Source: Lichenicoccus roseus
GTDB taxonomy: Bacteria > Pseudomonadota > Alphaproteobacteria > Acetobacterales > Acetobacteraceae
Direction: 5' to 3'
Assembly (NCBI RefSeq): GCF_005844085.1
Contig: NZ_VCDI01000003.1
Location: forward strand, 396,374-460,373
DNA length: 64,000 nucleotides
The notes below the pieces were generated by a model. That model made no database searches, was not told the DNA's origin, and saw only the letters and a program-made list of their open reading frames with translations. Positions 51,427-60,860 of this stretch are shown piece by piece (positions within the stretch are counted from its first letter, which is position 1; every line of letters starts with the position of its first letter). The position numbers and the translations under genes are program-made.

Positions 51427-52687
51427 GCAGATCCGTCGCCGCCTCGCTGCCGACCAGGATCTCGACAAGCCGGGCACGGTCGGCCAAGGGCAGGCAGGTC
51501 GCCGCGCGGATCGATATCGCGGCGGCCGACAGGTCTGCGGCGTAGAGCTCGCTGCCGCCAAGCCTGCGTCCGATCGCCTCCAGGTCGCGCAGGTCGTGCG
51601 CCACGCTTTCGAACTCGACAATCTGAGGATCGGTCGGCGGCCTGATGACCGCCTTCAGAGGGCCGAGCAGCTTGGACTCCAGGCTGAGGGTAAAGCTTTC
51701 GCGGCAGGTCTTGCGTGCCGTGGCACGCATCTGATTGATCTGCACGCGCCGGTTGCCGCCAAGCCAGGTCCGCAGCTCCAGCGCCTGCATCAGCAGCATG
51801 CCCTCGCGCAGGGCCTTCAACCGGTGCCCGGCGTCGGAGGGGCAGGTGATCCGGTCGAGTGCCTGACGGGTAGCGAATTCGATCGCCTGCTCCGTCACCC
51901 GGATCGCGGCGGCTCCGTGCAGTTCGGCCTGCGCATCCACCGCGTTCAAGATCACATCAGGTCGCGGCGTGTCGACCAGCAGCAGCCCCACCGCCACCGC
52001 CGCGTCGTGCGGCTCGTGCGACAGCGACTTGCCGATCACGCGGCAAAGCCGCGCAGGATCCGGGCCGTCGTCGTCCTCGGCCTGACTCGCCAGCACCTGC
52101 CGATCCAGGGCATCGCCCAGCAGCATCGAGACGAGCGCCGCAAGTGCTGCGAAGTCCGTGGCGGCAAGGCCGGTCTGCGAGATCCAGCAGTCTGGAAGCT
52201 TTGCGGCTGCCAGGATGCCCGAGGCTTCCGGCCAGAGCAGATGGCCAAGCTGCCGCACCGAACGGGCTCCGTCGCGGTGCTCCGGTCCGGTACTCTGCGC
52301 CAGCGCCCGGTCGATCTCGGCGGCTTGTCCGCCCATCGCGGTCCTGACGACATTGGCCAGGGAAGGCAGCGTGTGTCGCGGCAGCATACCGTCGCCACGG
52401 CGCCAGATCCTCGGCGGGACGATGATCGCGTCGACCGGCATGAACAGCAGGCGGGTGAAGTTGTAGGGCCGGCCTGGACGCAGGATGGCCAGCCTGCTCC
52501 GCAGCGGCGCCACCAGGGCATCCGCGGTGCCGCGATCTGGCATTGCATCGACCAAGGCGACGACCCGCGCGACCTGCTCATCCCGCGCGGTCGCAAGCTC
52601 CTGGCGAACCTTGCTGAAACCCACCCTGACGTCGGACGCGCTTCCAGGTTGCTGCGCCGGCGACGGCATGTTGTGCAGCTCGCGCAT
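51398..52687 (-). CDS. Uncharacterised 429-residue protein
   Basis: I do not recognise it. It is a soluble, mainly helical protein without signal peptide or strong membrane segments. Notable stretches are LRPGRPYNFTRLLFMPVDAIIVPPRIWRRGDGMLPRHTLPSL, a helical repeat-like middle, and a Leu/Arg-rich C-terminus. Its ATG overlaps the stop of the preceding gene by one base (TGATG; a GTG one codon earlier is also possible), so the two are translated together. Codon use matches the genome. Its end overlaps the gluconolactonase gene by 29 bases. Confidence 0.6.
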   Translation of the reverse strand: MRELHNMPSPAQQPGSASDVRVGFSKVRQELATARDEQVARVVALVDAMPDRGTADALVAPLRSRLAILRPGRPYNFTRLLFMPVDAIIVPPRIWRRGDGMLPRHTLPSLANVVRTAMGGQAAEIDRALAQSTGPEHRDGARSVRQLGHLLWPEASGILAAAKLPDCWISQTGLAATDFAALAALVSMLLGDALDRQVLASQAEDDDGPDPARLCRVIGKSLSHEPHDAAVAVGLLLVDTPRPDVILNAVDAQAELHGAAAIRVTEQAIEFATRQALDRITCPSDAGHRLKALREGMLLMQALELRTWLGGNRRVQINQMRATARKTCRESFTLSLESKLLGPLKAVIRPPTDPQIVEFESVAHDLRDLEAIGRRLGGSELYAADLSAAAISIRAATCLPLADRARLVEILVGSEAATDLLRAEVPRPC

Positions 52688-53742
52688 CACGACAGCATGG
52701 CGAGCACGGCCTCGCCGCGTGCGACCTGGTCATGCCCGGATCGCCCCGGGCGCGTGTCGTCGGCGCCTTCCGTGAGGTGACGGCTTTCCTGCAGGATGAT
52801 CTGGCGTGCCTTGAACATCTCCGCCGTGCGTGGCTCGGAGGCCGGCATCGGGGGCAACAGTGCGATCAGGCGGGAGACCGGTACCGGCGTTGAACGCCCC
52901 ATCGTTGCCAGGCGATATCCGGCGTCCAGCTGGTCCCAGCCATCGAGCAGCCAGTCCGGCTGCGACAGGATTGCACGAAGCGGCTCCGGCGACTTCATCC
53001 AGATGCGGATCAGATCCGGCATGTTGATGACGACAGCCGTCTTGGCCATGGCCATGGTGACGTTATCGAGCAGCAGGTCGATCAGGGCGGCGACGCGGCG
53101 GGTATCGTATCGTGGCGATGGCGCCGGGCCGGCATCATGACGAAGTGCGTCGCGCAGCGCTCCGAGCCGGGCGATGCGTCCCGCAAGCGAGCCAGCTGCG
53201 GATCCGGCTGTTCTGCCGGCCGGATCGAGGTCGGCGAGGTTGCTGGCAAGAGTTTGCAGTGCGAGAGCCAGGTTTTCCTCCTGCAGCCCGTGACGGCCGG
53301 CGAACGCCGTGACCGCCTCGTCGCCGGCGGCGCCTGCCTGCGGCTTGACCGAGGGTCGCGACGCGAGCGGCGCGGCCGCTTCTGGGCCGGGTGCGCCCTG
53401 CAGCCTGCACCGCAGGAATACCTGCGCTTGCACAAGGGCGGTGTCGGCGGCGGCAAGACCGGCTTGCGCCGCCAGGATCGCCGGGCGCCCCGCAAGGCCA
53501 TCGACCGCGGCCTGCCAGGTCTGGTTGCGCACCACGGCCGGGCTCACGGTCGAAAGCACGCCGAGGCGGCTCATGAGCTGCTGGTCGAAGATGGTCCGCT
53601 GGCACAGCGAGCCGACCTGGTCCCATGGCAGCACATAGACGCCGCGGCCGCTCGGGCTCGGCACGATGCCTTCGAGGATGCCACCGGATCCGATCCGGAT
53701 GCGCGTCCCGAACAGACCGGGCGTGGTGAACGGCACGTTCAC
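52687..53742 (-). CDS. Uncharacterised 351-residue protein, partner of the next gene
   Basis: Not recognised. The start is GTG at 53742 because AAGGAG stands six bases before it; the 25 codons that could be added upstream contain rare AGG, AGA and ATA codons. It begins NVPFTTPGLFGTRIRIGSGGILEGIVPSPSGRGVYVLPW and has a variable Ala/Pro-rich middle (about 105-200), then a helical C-terminal part with ARQIILQESRHL. No signal peptide. It follows the GGDEF-EAL gene by 153 bases on the same strand. Confidence 0.6.
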   Translation of the reverse strand: MNVPFTTPGLFGTRIRIGSGGILEGIVPSPSGRGVYVLPWDQVGSLCQRTIFDQQLMSRLGVLSTVSPAVVRNQTWQAAVDGLAGRPAILAAQAGLAAADTALVQAQVFLRCRLQGAPGPEAAAPLASRPSVKPQAGAAGDEAVTAFAGRHGLQEENLALALQTLASNLADLDPAGRTAGSAAGSLAGRIARLGALRDALRHDAGPAPSPRYDTRRVAALIDLLLDNVTMAMAKTAVVINMPDLIRIWMKSPEPLRAILSQPDWLLDGWDQLDAGYRLATMGRSTPVPVSRLIALLPPMPASEPRTAEMFKARQIILQESRHLTEGADDTRPGRSGHDQVARGEAVLAMLS

Positions 53743-53895
53743 TCCGCACTCCTTGAACGTCGCCGGCAGGAACGGCAGTATCTGTCTGTCTGCCTGCCTT
53801 GCGGGTTTCTCTGCCACCCCACGACCACCTGTTTGAGACCCTGCAACGATACCGCGAGGTGATCAACAGGAGGTTAACAAGTCATGCAGGCGGAC

Positions 53896-56328
53896 TCAGG
53901 CCAGCATCGTCGCGTCGGCGAGGTCCAGCAGTCTTGGCCTCGGTTGACCCGGCGACAAGGGTGAGGAGTTGCGGAGGAAGTTCTCGACCTCGTCGTGCGG
54001 CATCGGGCGGCCGATCAGGTAGCCCTGGAACTCCTGGCAGCCGGTCGCACCGAGCAGCCTGAACTGCTCCTCGGTCTCGACGCCCTCGGCAGTGACCTCA
54101 AGGTCAAGGCTTCGGCTCAGCGCGATGATCGCCATGATGATGGCGCGTGAGCCGCTATCGCTGGCCAGCCTCTGGACGAACGACCGATCGACCTTGAGCT
54201 TGTCGAAGGCAAAGCGCTGAAGGTAGGAAAGGCTCGAATATCCGGTACCGAAATCGTCCAGCACCAGCCGGGTGCCGAGCTCGCGAAGCTCGGTGAGCGT
54301 CTTGATTGCGGCATCGGTGTTGTCCATCAGCACGCCCTCGGTGATCTCGAGTTCGAGACGGTCGGGCGGCAGGCCGGTCTTGATCAGGATGTTCGCGATC
54401 GTGGTTGGCAGGTCGGTGCGCAGGATCTGCGCCGGCGACAGGTTGACGGCGATGCGGCAGGGTTGGCTCCAGCCGGCTGCCGCAGTGCACGCGGCCTGCA
54501 TGACCCACTCGCCCAACGGGATGATCAGGCCGCACTCCTCCGCCAGCGGGATGAATTGCGCCGGCATCACCAGCCCCAGGGTCGGGTGCATCCAGCGCAC
54601 CAGCGCCTCGAAGGCCAGGATCCTGAAATTGCTATCGACCAGCGGCTGGAAGTGCAGGATCAGCTCGTCGTGTTGCAGGGCATGGCGAAGATCGTGCTCG
54701 AGCTTGCGCCGGCCCTGCAGTTCGTCGTCCATGCCGCTCTCGAACAACCGGAACCAGCCTCGTCCGTTCGCCTTCACCCGATAGAGCGCGATGTCGGCCT
54801 TCTTGAGCAGAAGCTCGCCGGTCTCGCCATGCTCCGGATAGAGCGCGATGCCGACGCTGATGCCGACATTGACCTCCTGGCCCTCGATCCAGAAGGCCGG
54901 GGACAGGCAGTCGATGATGCGCCTCGCGAGCGTGGTGGCCTGCTCCGGCTGCACACCGGTGGTCTGCAGCACGACGAACTCGTCGCCGCCGACGCGCGCT
55001 ACCAGGTCGCTTTCGCGCAGGTTCGTGCGCAGCCGGTCGGCAACGTCGCGCAGCAACTGGTCGCCTGCTGCGTGTCCGAGCGTATCGTTGACCATCTTGA
55101 AGCCGTCGAGATCGAGGCAAAGCACGGCGAGCGGGTCAAGGCCGCGGGCAGCGCGGCGAAGCGCCGCATCGAGGCTCTCGTTCAGCAGCACGCGGTTCGG
55201 CAATCCGGTCAGCATGTCGTGGTGCGCCAGGAAGCGTATGCGCTCCTCCGAGGCATGGCGCTCCCGCACGTCGCGCAGCGCCGTCACCAGCGCCGGCCTC
55301 CCGCCGTAGGTGATGGCGCGCGACAGGATCTCCACCGGCATGCGGCTGCCGGTGGAGGCGACGATCTCGGTCTCCACCGGGGCGTTGCCTCGATCCGGGC
55401 TCCAGGCAGACATGTCGCTGCCCGCAACGATGAAGCGGTCGAGCGTGCTTGCCCGCAACTCGATCAGCTCGATGCCGAGCAGCGCGGCAAGGCTCTCGTT
55501 GCCGTCGAGGATCTCGCCGTCCCGGTGGATCAGGATACCTTCGAGCGTACTGTCCGCCAGTTGGCGGAAGCGGTCGGCCTCGAGCCGGTCCCGTGCCGCC
55601 ACCCGGTTGTCGACCAGCGAGCCGAAGAGGCTGAGCAGCAGGACGACGACGCCCTCCGCGGCGACGATGATGGCGATGGGCGAGGAGGCGATGTCGTCGG
55701 GCCGGGCGACCGCGCTCAGCCAGGCATCGAACGGCAGGATGGCGGCGAGCGAGCCGAACACCAGGACGACGATGGCGAGTGCCGCCAGCCCGGTGCCGAT
55801 CAGCCATGGCCGGTAGCGGCGTTGTGGGTTGCTGCTCTCCCAGAGCGCGAAGCCGCACAGGATGGCGCCGAGCACCATGACGATCAGCACCGCGGTCAGG
55901 TCGTATTCCAGCGCGAATGGACGCACCAGTCCGGCCATGCCGGTGAACAGCATGCAGGAGAACCCGCAAGCCAGCAGCGATCCGGCCAGCATGCCGTTGC
56001 GCGCCGACCGGCGGCCATGCTGGTGGATGGCGCCGGCAATCGCGCCGCTGACGAGCGACATCGCCAGCGCCGGGATCATCCATCGCACCGGCACGCTCAG
56101 GCTCAGCTTGGGGTAGACGCTGGCGAGGGCGGTGAGCAGGGTGATCCAGAAGGCGAACGTCAGCACGACGCTGAAGGACAGGGCGCCGACGGTCGCGGCC
56201 AGTCGGCCGGCGCGCCTGGTCAGCAGGATGCGCATCGCAATGCAGCTGCCGATCGTGGCTTCAACCAGCACGATCGCCAGGCTTGCCAGGTCATGGTTGC
56301 GCAGCAGGGCAGCCAGCAGGTGGTTCAT
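53896..56328 (-). CDS. Membrane GGDEF-EAL cyclic-di-GMP protein with MHYT-like sensor
   Basis: An 810-residue inner-membrane protein. Residues ~1-240 hold about seven helices in MHYT-domain arrangement (RNHDLASLAIVLVEATIGSCIAMRIL is the family start), but the MHYT motif reads MLFT, so the metal-type His residues are lost. A PAS-like domain spans ~250-360. The GGDEF site VGGDEF (about 447-451) is intact and preceded five residues earlier by RESD, an RxxD inhibitory site. The EAL domain has FEALVRW (about 574-576) and DDFGTGYSSL, so both synthesis and breakdown of cyclic-di-GMP are possible. ATG at 56328. Confidence 0.88.
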   Translation of the reverse strand: MNHLLAALLRNHDLASLAIVLVEATIGSCIAMRILLTRRAGRLAATVGALSFSVVLTFAFWITLLTALASVYPKLSLSVPVRWMIPALAMSLVSGAIAGAIHQHGRRSARNGMLAGSLLACGFSCMLFTGMAGLVRPFALEYDLTAVLIVMVLGAILCGFALWESSNPQRRYRPWLIGTGLAALAIVVLVFGSLAAILPFDAWLSAVARPDDIASSPIAIIVAAEGVVVLLLSLFGSLVDNRVAARDRLEADRFRQLADSTLEGILIHRDGEILDGNESLAALLGIELIELRASTLDRFIVAGSDMSAWSPDRGNAPVETEIVASTGSRMPVEILSRAITYGGRPALVTALRDVRERHASEERIRFLAHHDMLTGLPNRVLLNESLDAALRRAARGLDPLAVLCLDLDGFKMVNDTLGHAAGDQLLRDVADRLRTNLRESDLVARVGGDEFVVLQTTGVQPEQATTLARRIIDCLSPAFWIEGQEVNVGISVGIALYPEHGETGELLLKKADIALYRVKANGRGWFRLFESGMDDELQGRRKLEHDLRHALQHDELILHFQPLVDSNFRILAFEALVRWMHPTLGLVMPAQFIPLAEECGLIIPLGEWVMQAACTAAAGWSQPCRIAVNLSPAQILRTDLPTTIANILIKTGLPPDRLELEITEGVLMDNTDAAIKTLTELRELGTRLVLDDFGTGYSSLSYLQRFAFDKLKVDRSFVQRLASDSGSRAIIMAIIALSRSLDLEVTAEGVETEEQFRLLGATGCQEFQGYLIGRPMPHDEVENFLRNSSPLSPGQPRPRLLDLADATMLA

Positions 56329-56386
56329 GCGCGGCAATCCTTTCGATCCGGACCGACGCGCGGCGAGAAGCCAGCGGACAGCTTCA

Positions 56387-58399
56387 TCAGAATCTCAGCT
56401 CCAGCCCGGCCAGGAATTGCCGGTCGACCGCAAGGCCGGCGGTTTCGGCGATCTGCTGCTTGTTGACCTGTTCCGCGAGCACCGAGGCGGTGAACAGCCT
56501 GTTGATCCGGTACGCCGCGTGCAGGTTCACCGTGACATAGTCCGGTACGACGATGACAGCGGTGGCGCCGGTGGAGGTATCGAGCGCGAAATCCTCGATA
56601 TGCGATTGCCAGCGTGCCTGTACGTCGAGATCCAGTCGCCGCCACGTGTAGCCAGCCCCGGCGATGACCGAATTGGTTGGCGTCTGCCGTTGGAAGCTTA
56701 CGGTCGCCGCCTGCGACAGCACGTCTTCGGGCGTGCTGTCGCGCACCGCCGCCAGGGCGTAGCTGAGGTTCCAGCGCAGGCCGTTCGGGCTTGATCCCGT
56801 GATCCCGATCTCGCCACCGGCTTCGTTGCTGCCGCTGAAATTCGTTGCCCGAAGCAGCGCCTGATAGGTGGGCAGCAGCGTCTCGCCGGAGCCGAACGGC
56901 GATCCGATGGTAGCGTCCATGCGCTGGGCGAACGCTGCCAGCCGCAGCGTGGAGTCGAGCACCGCCAGCTTGCGGTCGTAGTCGACCTCGTAATTCTGGA
57001 CTTCCGATGGGCGCAGGCCGGTGTTGCCGGCCACGATGGCGTCGCCGTAGGTCCTGGCAAACCCGAAATCGACCAGCACCGGTATCTGGGTGGCGCGTGC
57101 GGCGGTCACGCGAACGGTATCGTAGGGCGTCGGCTTGTAGACTAGTCCGCTGTTGAAATTCGGCTCGATTATGCGTGCGTCGAGATAGAGCGGCCCCAAC
57201 GTGGGAATGTAGAATTGTCCACCGTCATGGCTCAGGGACAGGTCGTCGACCCGTATGACGTTGGTGAGGGAAAGCTGAGGCAGGATCTGCCACGCCCACA
57301 TCAGCGAACCGGCGACGATCGTATAGCCGAGGCGGCCGCTGAAGGTCTGCAGAGACGCCACGGAGTTGTCGCGGTATTCGCCTGCGATCCGGAAGGTGTT
57401 GTTGGTGCCCAGCTTGAACAGGTCGCTGGCCTGCACGACGTTGAGATCCTCGCGCCAGTGATCGTTCTCGCCGGAACCCTGTTCGGCGGCACGATCCTCG
57501 GACGTGCGATTCTCGTTGCGGTAGTAGTCGAGCTTCAGCACCCCGATCGGGGTGTCGGCCGAGAGCGCCGAGCGCAGGCTGTTCGCCTTGAACGCGATCG
57601 GCGTGTAGGTCCCGGTATCGATGTAGTAGTTGCTGTCGACGCTGCCGATCGAGCCGAACAGGTCCCATTCGATGCCGTGGCCGAGCAGGAAACGTCCGTC
57701 CACGGCAGCGGTGCCGCTATGCGGCTGCTCGCGCGTATCGCCTTGTCCGTAACCCGTGAATTCGGTCGAGCGGAACCCTTCGGCGGATAGGCGGACGCCC
57801 GCCACTCCCGGCACCTGCGCGGTCGCCACAGCCTCGCCATAGGTCTGGTTTTGCGTGCCACCCATCACCCGGCCGCCATTCACCTTGTCGGTCAGGGGGT
57901 CGTAGGTCACGATGTTGATGACGCCGGAAACGGCATTGAAGCCGTAAAGCGCGGCGCTTGGTCCCTTGATGATCTCGATCTGCCGGATCGAGCTCAGCGC
58001 CACCGGGATCAGCGACCAGACGGTAAGGCCGTAATCGTCCTGGTAGACCTGCCTGCCGTCGAGGAGCACCAGCACACGCGGATTGAGCGCGGTGTCGTAG
58101 CCGCGTATGCCGACGGAAGCATCCTGCAGGCCGTACTGCCGGACGTCGATCCCGGCCACGAAGCGCAACACGTCCGGCAGGGTATCGGCGCCGGTGCGGC
58201 GGATCTGCTCGGCGGTGACGATCTCCATGTCGGCCGGCACCTCCCTTGCGCGTTGCGGCTGTCCGGTCGCCGAGGTGGTGACCGGCTCACCGAACATGTC
58301 CTCCAGGGCATTGCGGTCGAAGCTCTGGGCGAGTGCCGGAGACGCTCCGGATGTCGCACCGCAAGCCAGCAGAATGGCGAGCCCAAATGATTTTTTCAT
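56387..58399 (-). CDS. TonB-dependent outer-membrane receptor
   Basis: A 670-residue outer-membrane beta-barrel. Signal peptide to about residue 24 (SGASPALAQS). A TonB-box-like stretch FGEPVTTSATG precedes the plug domain, with VTAEQIRRTGADTLPDVLRFVAGIDVRQYG, GIRGYDTALNPRVLVLLDGRQVY and IEIIKGPSAALYGFNAVSGVINIVT. The barrel ends in LELRF, a C-terminal Phe insertion signal. It overlaps the YfiR-like gene by four bases and lies 58 bases before the GGDEF-EAL gene, so it may sense rather than only transport. Ligand unknown. Confidence 0.9.
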   Translation of the reverse strand: MKKSFGLAILLACGATSGASPALAQSFDRNALEDMFGEPVTTSATGQPQRAREVPADMEIVTAEQIRRTGADTLPDVLRFVAGIDVRQYGLQDASVGIRGYDTALNPRVLVLLDGRQVYQDDYGLTVWSLIPVALSSIRQIEIIKGPSAALYGFNAVSGVINIVTYDPLTDKVNGGRVMGGTQNQTYGEAVATAQVPGVAGVRLSAEGFRSTEFTGYGQGDTREQPHSGTAAVDGRFLLGHGIEWDLFGSIGSVDSNYYIDTGTYTPIAFKANSLRSALSADTPIGVLKLDYYRNENRTSEDRAAEQGSGENDHWREDLNVVQASDLFKLGTNNTFRIAGEYRDNSVASLQTFSGRLGYTIVAGSLMWAWQILPQLSLTNVIRVDDLSLSHDGGQFYIPTLGPLYLDARIIEPNFNSGLVYKPTPYDTVRVTAARATQIPVLVDFGFARTYGDAIVAGNTGLRPSEVQNYEVDYDRKLAVLDSTLRLAAFAQRMDATIGSPFGSGETLLPTYQALLRATNFSGSNEAGGEIGITGSSPNGLRWNLSYALAAVRDSTPEDVLSQAATVSFQRQTPTNSVIAGAGYTWRRLDLDVQARWQSHIEDFALDTSTGATAVIVVPDYVTVNLHAAYRINRLFTASVLAEQVNKQQIAETAGLAVDRQFLAGLELRF

Positions 58400-58965
58400 A
58401 TTTCCTGGACCATCATGCGGAACACGGTTGCGAACCGGAGCCCGAAGGCACTCGCGTTTATCTCGTTGACGACGATGGCGACCTGAGGCTCGGAGCAGAT
58501 CGCCACCACGCAGGCGCCATGCTCGACCTGATCAAGGTGCCGGGTCAGGCAGAGCACCCGATGGCTCCGCATGCCCGCGCTCAGGAGCTGGTCGCTCACC
58601 CCCACCGTCTCGAAGATCGCGCCGAAGTCGCCCGGGCCGGCGAGCTGTTTCTGTTCCACCAGGCGCGGCTGGAGCGTGAGGGTGCCGACGGTCAGTCCGG
58701 CGCCGAGCAGGCCAGCCAACGCCCTGGCTTCGGCAAGGGATTGCGGGAGGAGCTGGTCGTAGACGATCGCGACCACGATCTCGCCACTGAAGGGCGGTTC
58801 CTGGAAGTGCAGCACCCGTCCGGCGACCTGGATATCCTGCACGGTCGGCGCCTGGTTCGGCAGCGGCGCCCAGCTGCCCAGCAGCAGGGCCGCGGCCGGA
58901 AGCCAGTTGGCAAACGGGCGGGATCCCCGCCGGGGGACCGGAGGGATCGTTGTCTTGCGCGCCAT
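58396..58965 (-). CDS. YfiR-like (DUF4154) periplasmic protein
   Basis: A 189-residue protein with a hydrophobic leader near residues 20-36 (NWLPAAALLLGSWAPL). The C-terminal GACVVAICSEPQVAIVVNEINASAFGLRFATVFRMM follows the YfiR pattern of a small strand pair, then an Asn-containing strand and an amphipathic helix; YfiR represses the diguanylate cyclase YfiN in Pseudomonas. Resemblance is moderate and by eye. A GGGAGG ribosome site precedes the ATG. It heads an operon with a TonB receptor and a GGDEF-EAL protein, a partnership that supports the call. Confidence 0.58.
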   Translation of the reverse strand: MARKTTIPPVPRRGSRPFANWLPAAALLLGSWAPLPNQAPTVQDIQVAGRVLHFQEPPFSGEIVVAIVYDQLLPQSLAEARALAGLLGAGLTVGTLTLQPRLVEQKQLAGPGDFGAIFETVGVSDQLLSAGMRSHRVLCLTRHLDQVEHGACVVAICSEPQVAIVVNEINASAFGLRFATVFRMMVQEI

Positions 58966-59080
58966 GCCCCCTCCCGTTGCTGTCCGACCCAGCCGAGCCG
59001 TTATGCCCAGGCTTGGGTTAAGGAAGGCTTAGTGGCGGCCGTGCGCATGACCTGCGGCACAACGGTGCGGGACGGCGGTT

Positions 59081-59109
59081 TTGACAGCGGCCGATGATAG
59101 CGCTCTCAT
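59081..59109 (+). promoter_or_regulatory. Promoter of the aldo/keto reductase gene
   Basis: A perfect TTGACA (59081-59086), a 17-base spacer and TCTCAT (59104-59109), 72 bases before the start codon. Confidence 0.45.
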
Positions 59110-59181
59110 GCACCGGTCAGCATGGGCATGTCCCGGCGGCGCAGAACGGCGCCGAACCGGGCGGCAGCAAGGGAGCACGCC

Positions 59182-60237
59182 ATGGAGTATCGTCAACTCG
59201 GCCGTTCGGGCCTGAAGATTTCGTCCCTCACGCTTGGGACCATGACCTTCGGCGGCCGCGGCGTGTTCGCCAAGACCGGCTCGACCGACCTTGCCACGGC
59301 GCGCCGTCAGATCGACCAGTGCCTGGATGCGGGCGTCAACCTGTTCGACACCGCCGACATCTACTCGGACGGCCTGTCGGAGGAGATCCTTGGCGAGGCG
59401 ATCGAGGGGCGGCGGCAGAACCTGCTGCTGGCGTCGAAGGCGCGGTTCCGGATGGGGCCGGGCGCCAACGATGCCGGCCTGTCACGCCAGCATCTTGTCC
59501 GCGCCTGCGAGGCAAGCCTGAAGCGGCTGCGCACCGACACCATTGATCTCTATCAGCTGCACGAGATCGACGGCCTGACGCCGGTCGAGGAGACCATGCT
59601 GGCGCTCGACCAGCTGGTCCGCGACGGCAAGGTCCGGTACGTCGGCGTCTCGAACTTCTCCGCCTGGCATCTGATGAAGTCGATCGGCGTGTCCGAGCGC
59701 GACCGGCTGGTACGGCCGGTCAGCCAGCAGATCCACTACACGCTGCAGGCGCGCGAGGCGGAATACGAACTGGTGCCGGCATCGATCGACCAGGGTATCG
59801 GCATCCTGGTCTGGAGCCCGCTGGCAGGCGGCCTGCTGTCGGGCAAGCACCGCCGTGGCCAGGCGACCCCCGAGGGCACCCGCCAGCTGGCCCAGTGGAC
59901 CGAGCCACCGGTGCGGGACACGGACAAGCTGTACGACATCATCGAGGTGCTGGTGGAGATCGCCGCTGCGCACGACGCGTCGGCGGCGCAGGTGGCGCTG
60001 GCATGGCTGCTGGGCCGGCCGGCGGTGAGCTCGGTGGTGATCGGCGCGCGCACCGAGGCGCAACTGGCCGACAACCTCAAGGCGGCCGACCTGCATCTCA
60101 CCACGGAGGAGCGGAGCCGGCTCGACGCGGTCAGCGCGCCGCCGCTGCTGTATCCGTACTGGCACCAGGCCAATACCGCGTCGGACCGGCTGTCGGAGGC
60201 GGACCTCAGCCTGCTCGGGCCGCATCTGAAGTCTTGA
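59182..60237 (+). CDS. Aldo/keto reductase
   Basis: A 351-residue NADPH-dependent reductase with a (beta/alpha)8 barrel. Catalytic tetrad candidates: Asp in FDTADIYS, Tyr in the same segment, Lys in LLASKARF and His in YQLHEIDG. VRYVGVSNFSAWH and SSVVIGARTEAQLADNL are family motifs. ATG at 59182 with GGGAG seven bases upstream; an ATG 20 codons earlier lacks such a site. An FMN reductase gene follows directly. Confidence 0.88.
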   Translation: MEYRQLGRSGLKISSLTLGTMTFGGRGVFAKTGSTDLATARRQIDQCLDAGVNLFDTADIYSDGLSEEILGEAIEGRRQNLLLASKARFRMGPGANDAGLSRQHLVRACEASLKRLRTDTIDLYQLHEIDGLTPVEETMLALDQLVRDGKVRYVGVSNFSAWHLMKSIGVSERDRLVRPVSQQIHYTLQAREAEYELVPASIDQGIGILVWSPLAGGLLSGKHRRGQATPEGTRQLAQWTEPPVRDTDKLYDIIEVLVEIAAAHDASAAQVALAWLLGRPAVSSVVIGARTEAQLADNLKAADLHLTTEERSRLDAVSAPPLLYPYWHQANTASDRLSEADLSLLGPHLKS

Positions 60238-60833
60238 CCTTGGCCGAGGCGGACGCCGGGCTGACCGTACCGGTCCTGCTGGGTTCGGTGCGCCGCGACC
60301 GGCAGGGCATCCGGGCGGCGCGCCTGATCGTCCAGGCGCTGGAGGCACGCGGCCATGAGGCGCCGCTGGTCGATCCGATGGAGCTGCATCTGCCGCTGCT
60401 CGACCGGATGTACAAGGAGCACCCGGCAGGAGAGGCGCCGGAGCCGCTGGAACGGCTGGCGACGCTGTACCGCCGGGCGGACGGCTTCATGATCGTCAGC
60501 GGCGAGTACAACAACGGCATCCCGCCGGCGCTGAAGAACCTGCTCGACTACTTCCTCGAGGAGTATTTCTGGCGTCCGTCGGGGATCGTCTGCTACTCGG
60601 CCGGCCAGTTCGGCGGCGTGCGGGCGGCGATGCAGCTGCGCATGACGCTGGCCGAACTCGGCATGCCCAGCATTCCCAGCCTGCTGCCGATCCCGCGCAT
60701 CCAGCAGGCGCTCGGCGAGGATGGCGTGGCGACCGACGAGCGGACCGGCAAGAGCGCCGCCCGCTTCCTGGACGAGTTCACCTGGTATGCGCGGGCGCTG
60801 CGTCACCAGCGGGCCGGCGGGGTGCCCTACTAG
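60234..60833 (+). CDS. NADPH-dependent FMN reductase family protein
   Basis: A flavodoxin-fold reductase of about 199 residues. The FMN phosphate loop is LLGSVRRDRQG and the flavin-ring loop is SGEYNNGIPPALKNLLDYF, both as in the NADPH-dependent FMN/azo reductase family. The start is uncertain: TTG at 60234 overlaps the aldo/keto reductase TGA (TTGA); TTG at 60240 is the alternative. It could supply reduced flavin to a monooxygenase such as the one at 11566, but they are not linked. Confidence 0.8.
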   Translation: MTLAEADAGLTVPVLLGSVRRDRQGIRAARLIVQALEARGHEAPLVDPMELHLPLLDRMYKEHPAGEAPEPLERLATLYRRADGFMIVSGEYNNGIPPALKNLLDYFLEEYFWRPSGIVCYSAGQFGGVRAAMQLRMTLAELGMPSIPSLLPIPRIQQALGEDGVATDERTGKSAARFLDEFTWYARALRHQRAGGVPY

Positions 60834-60860
60834 CGACGTCCGGTCAGGGGGACGGCCCGG

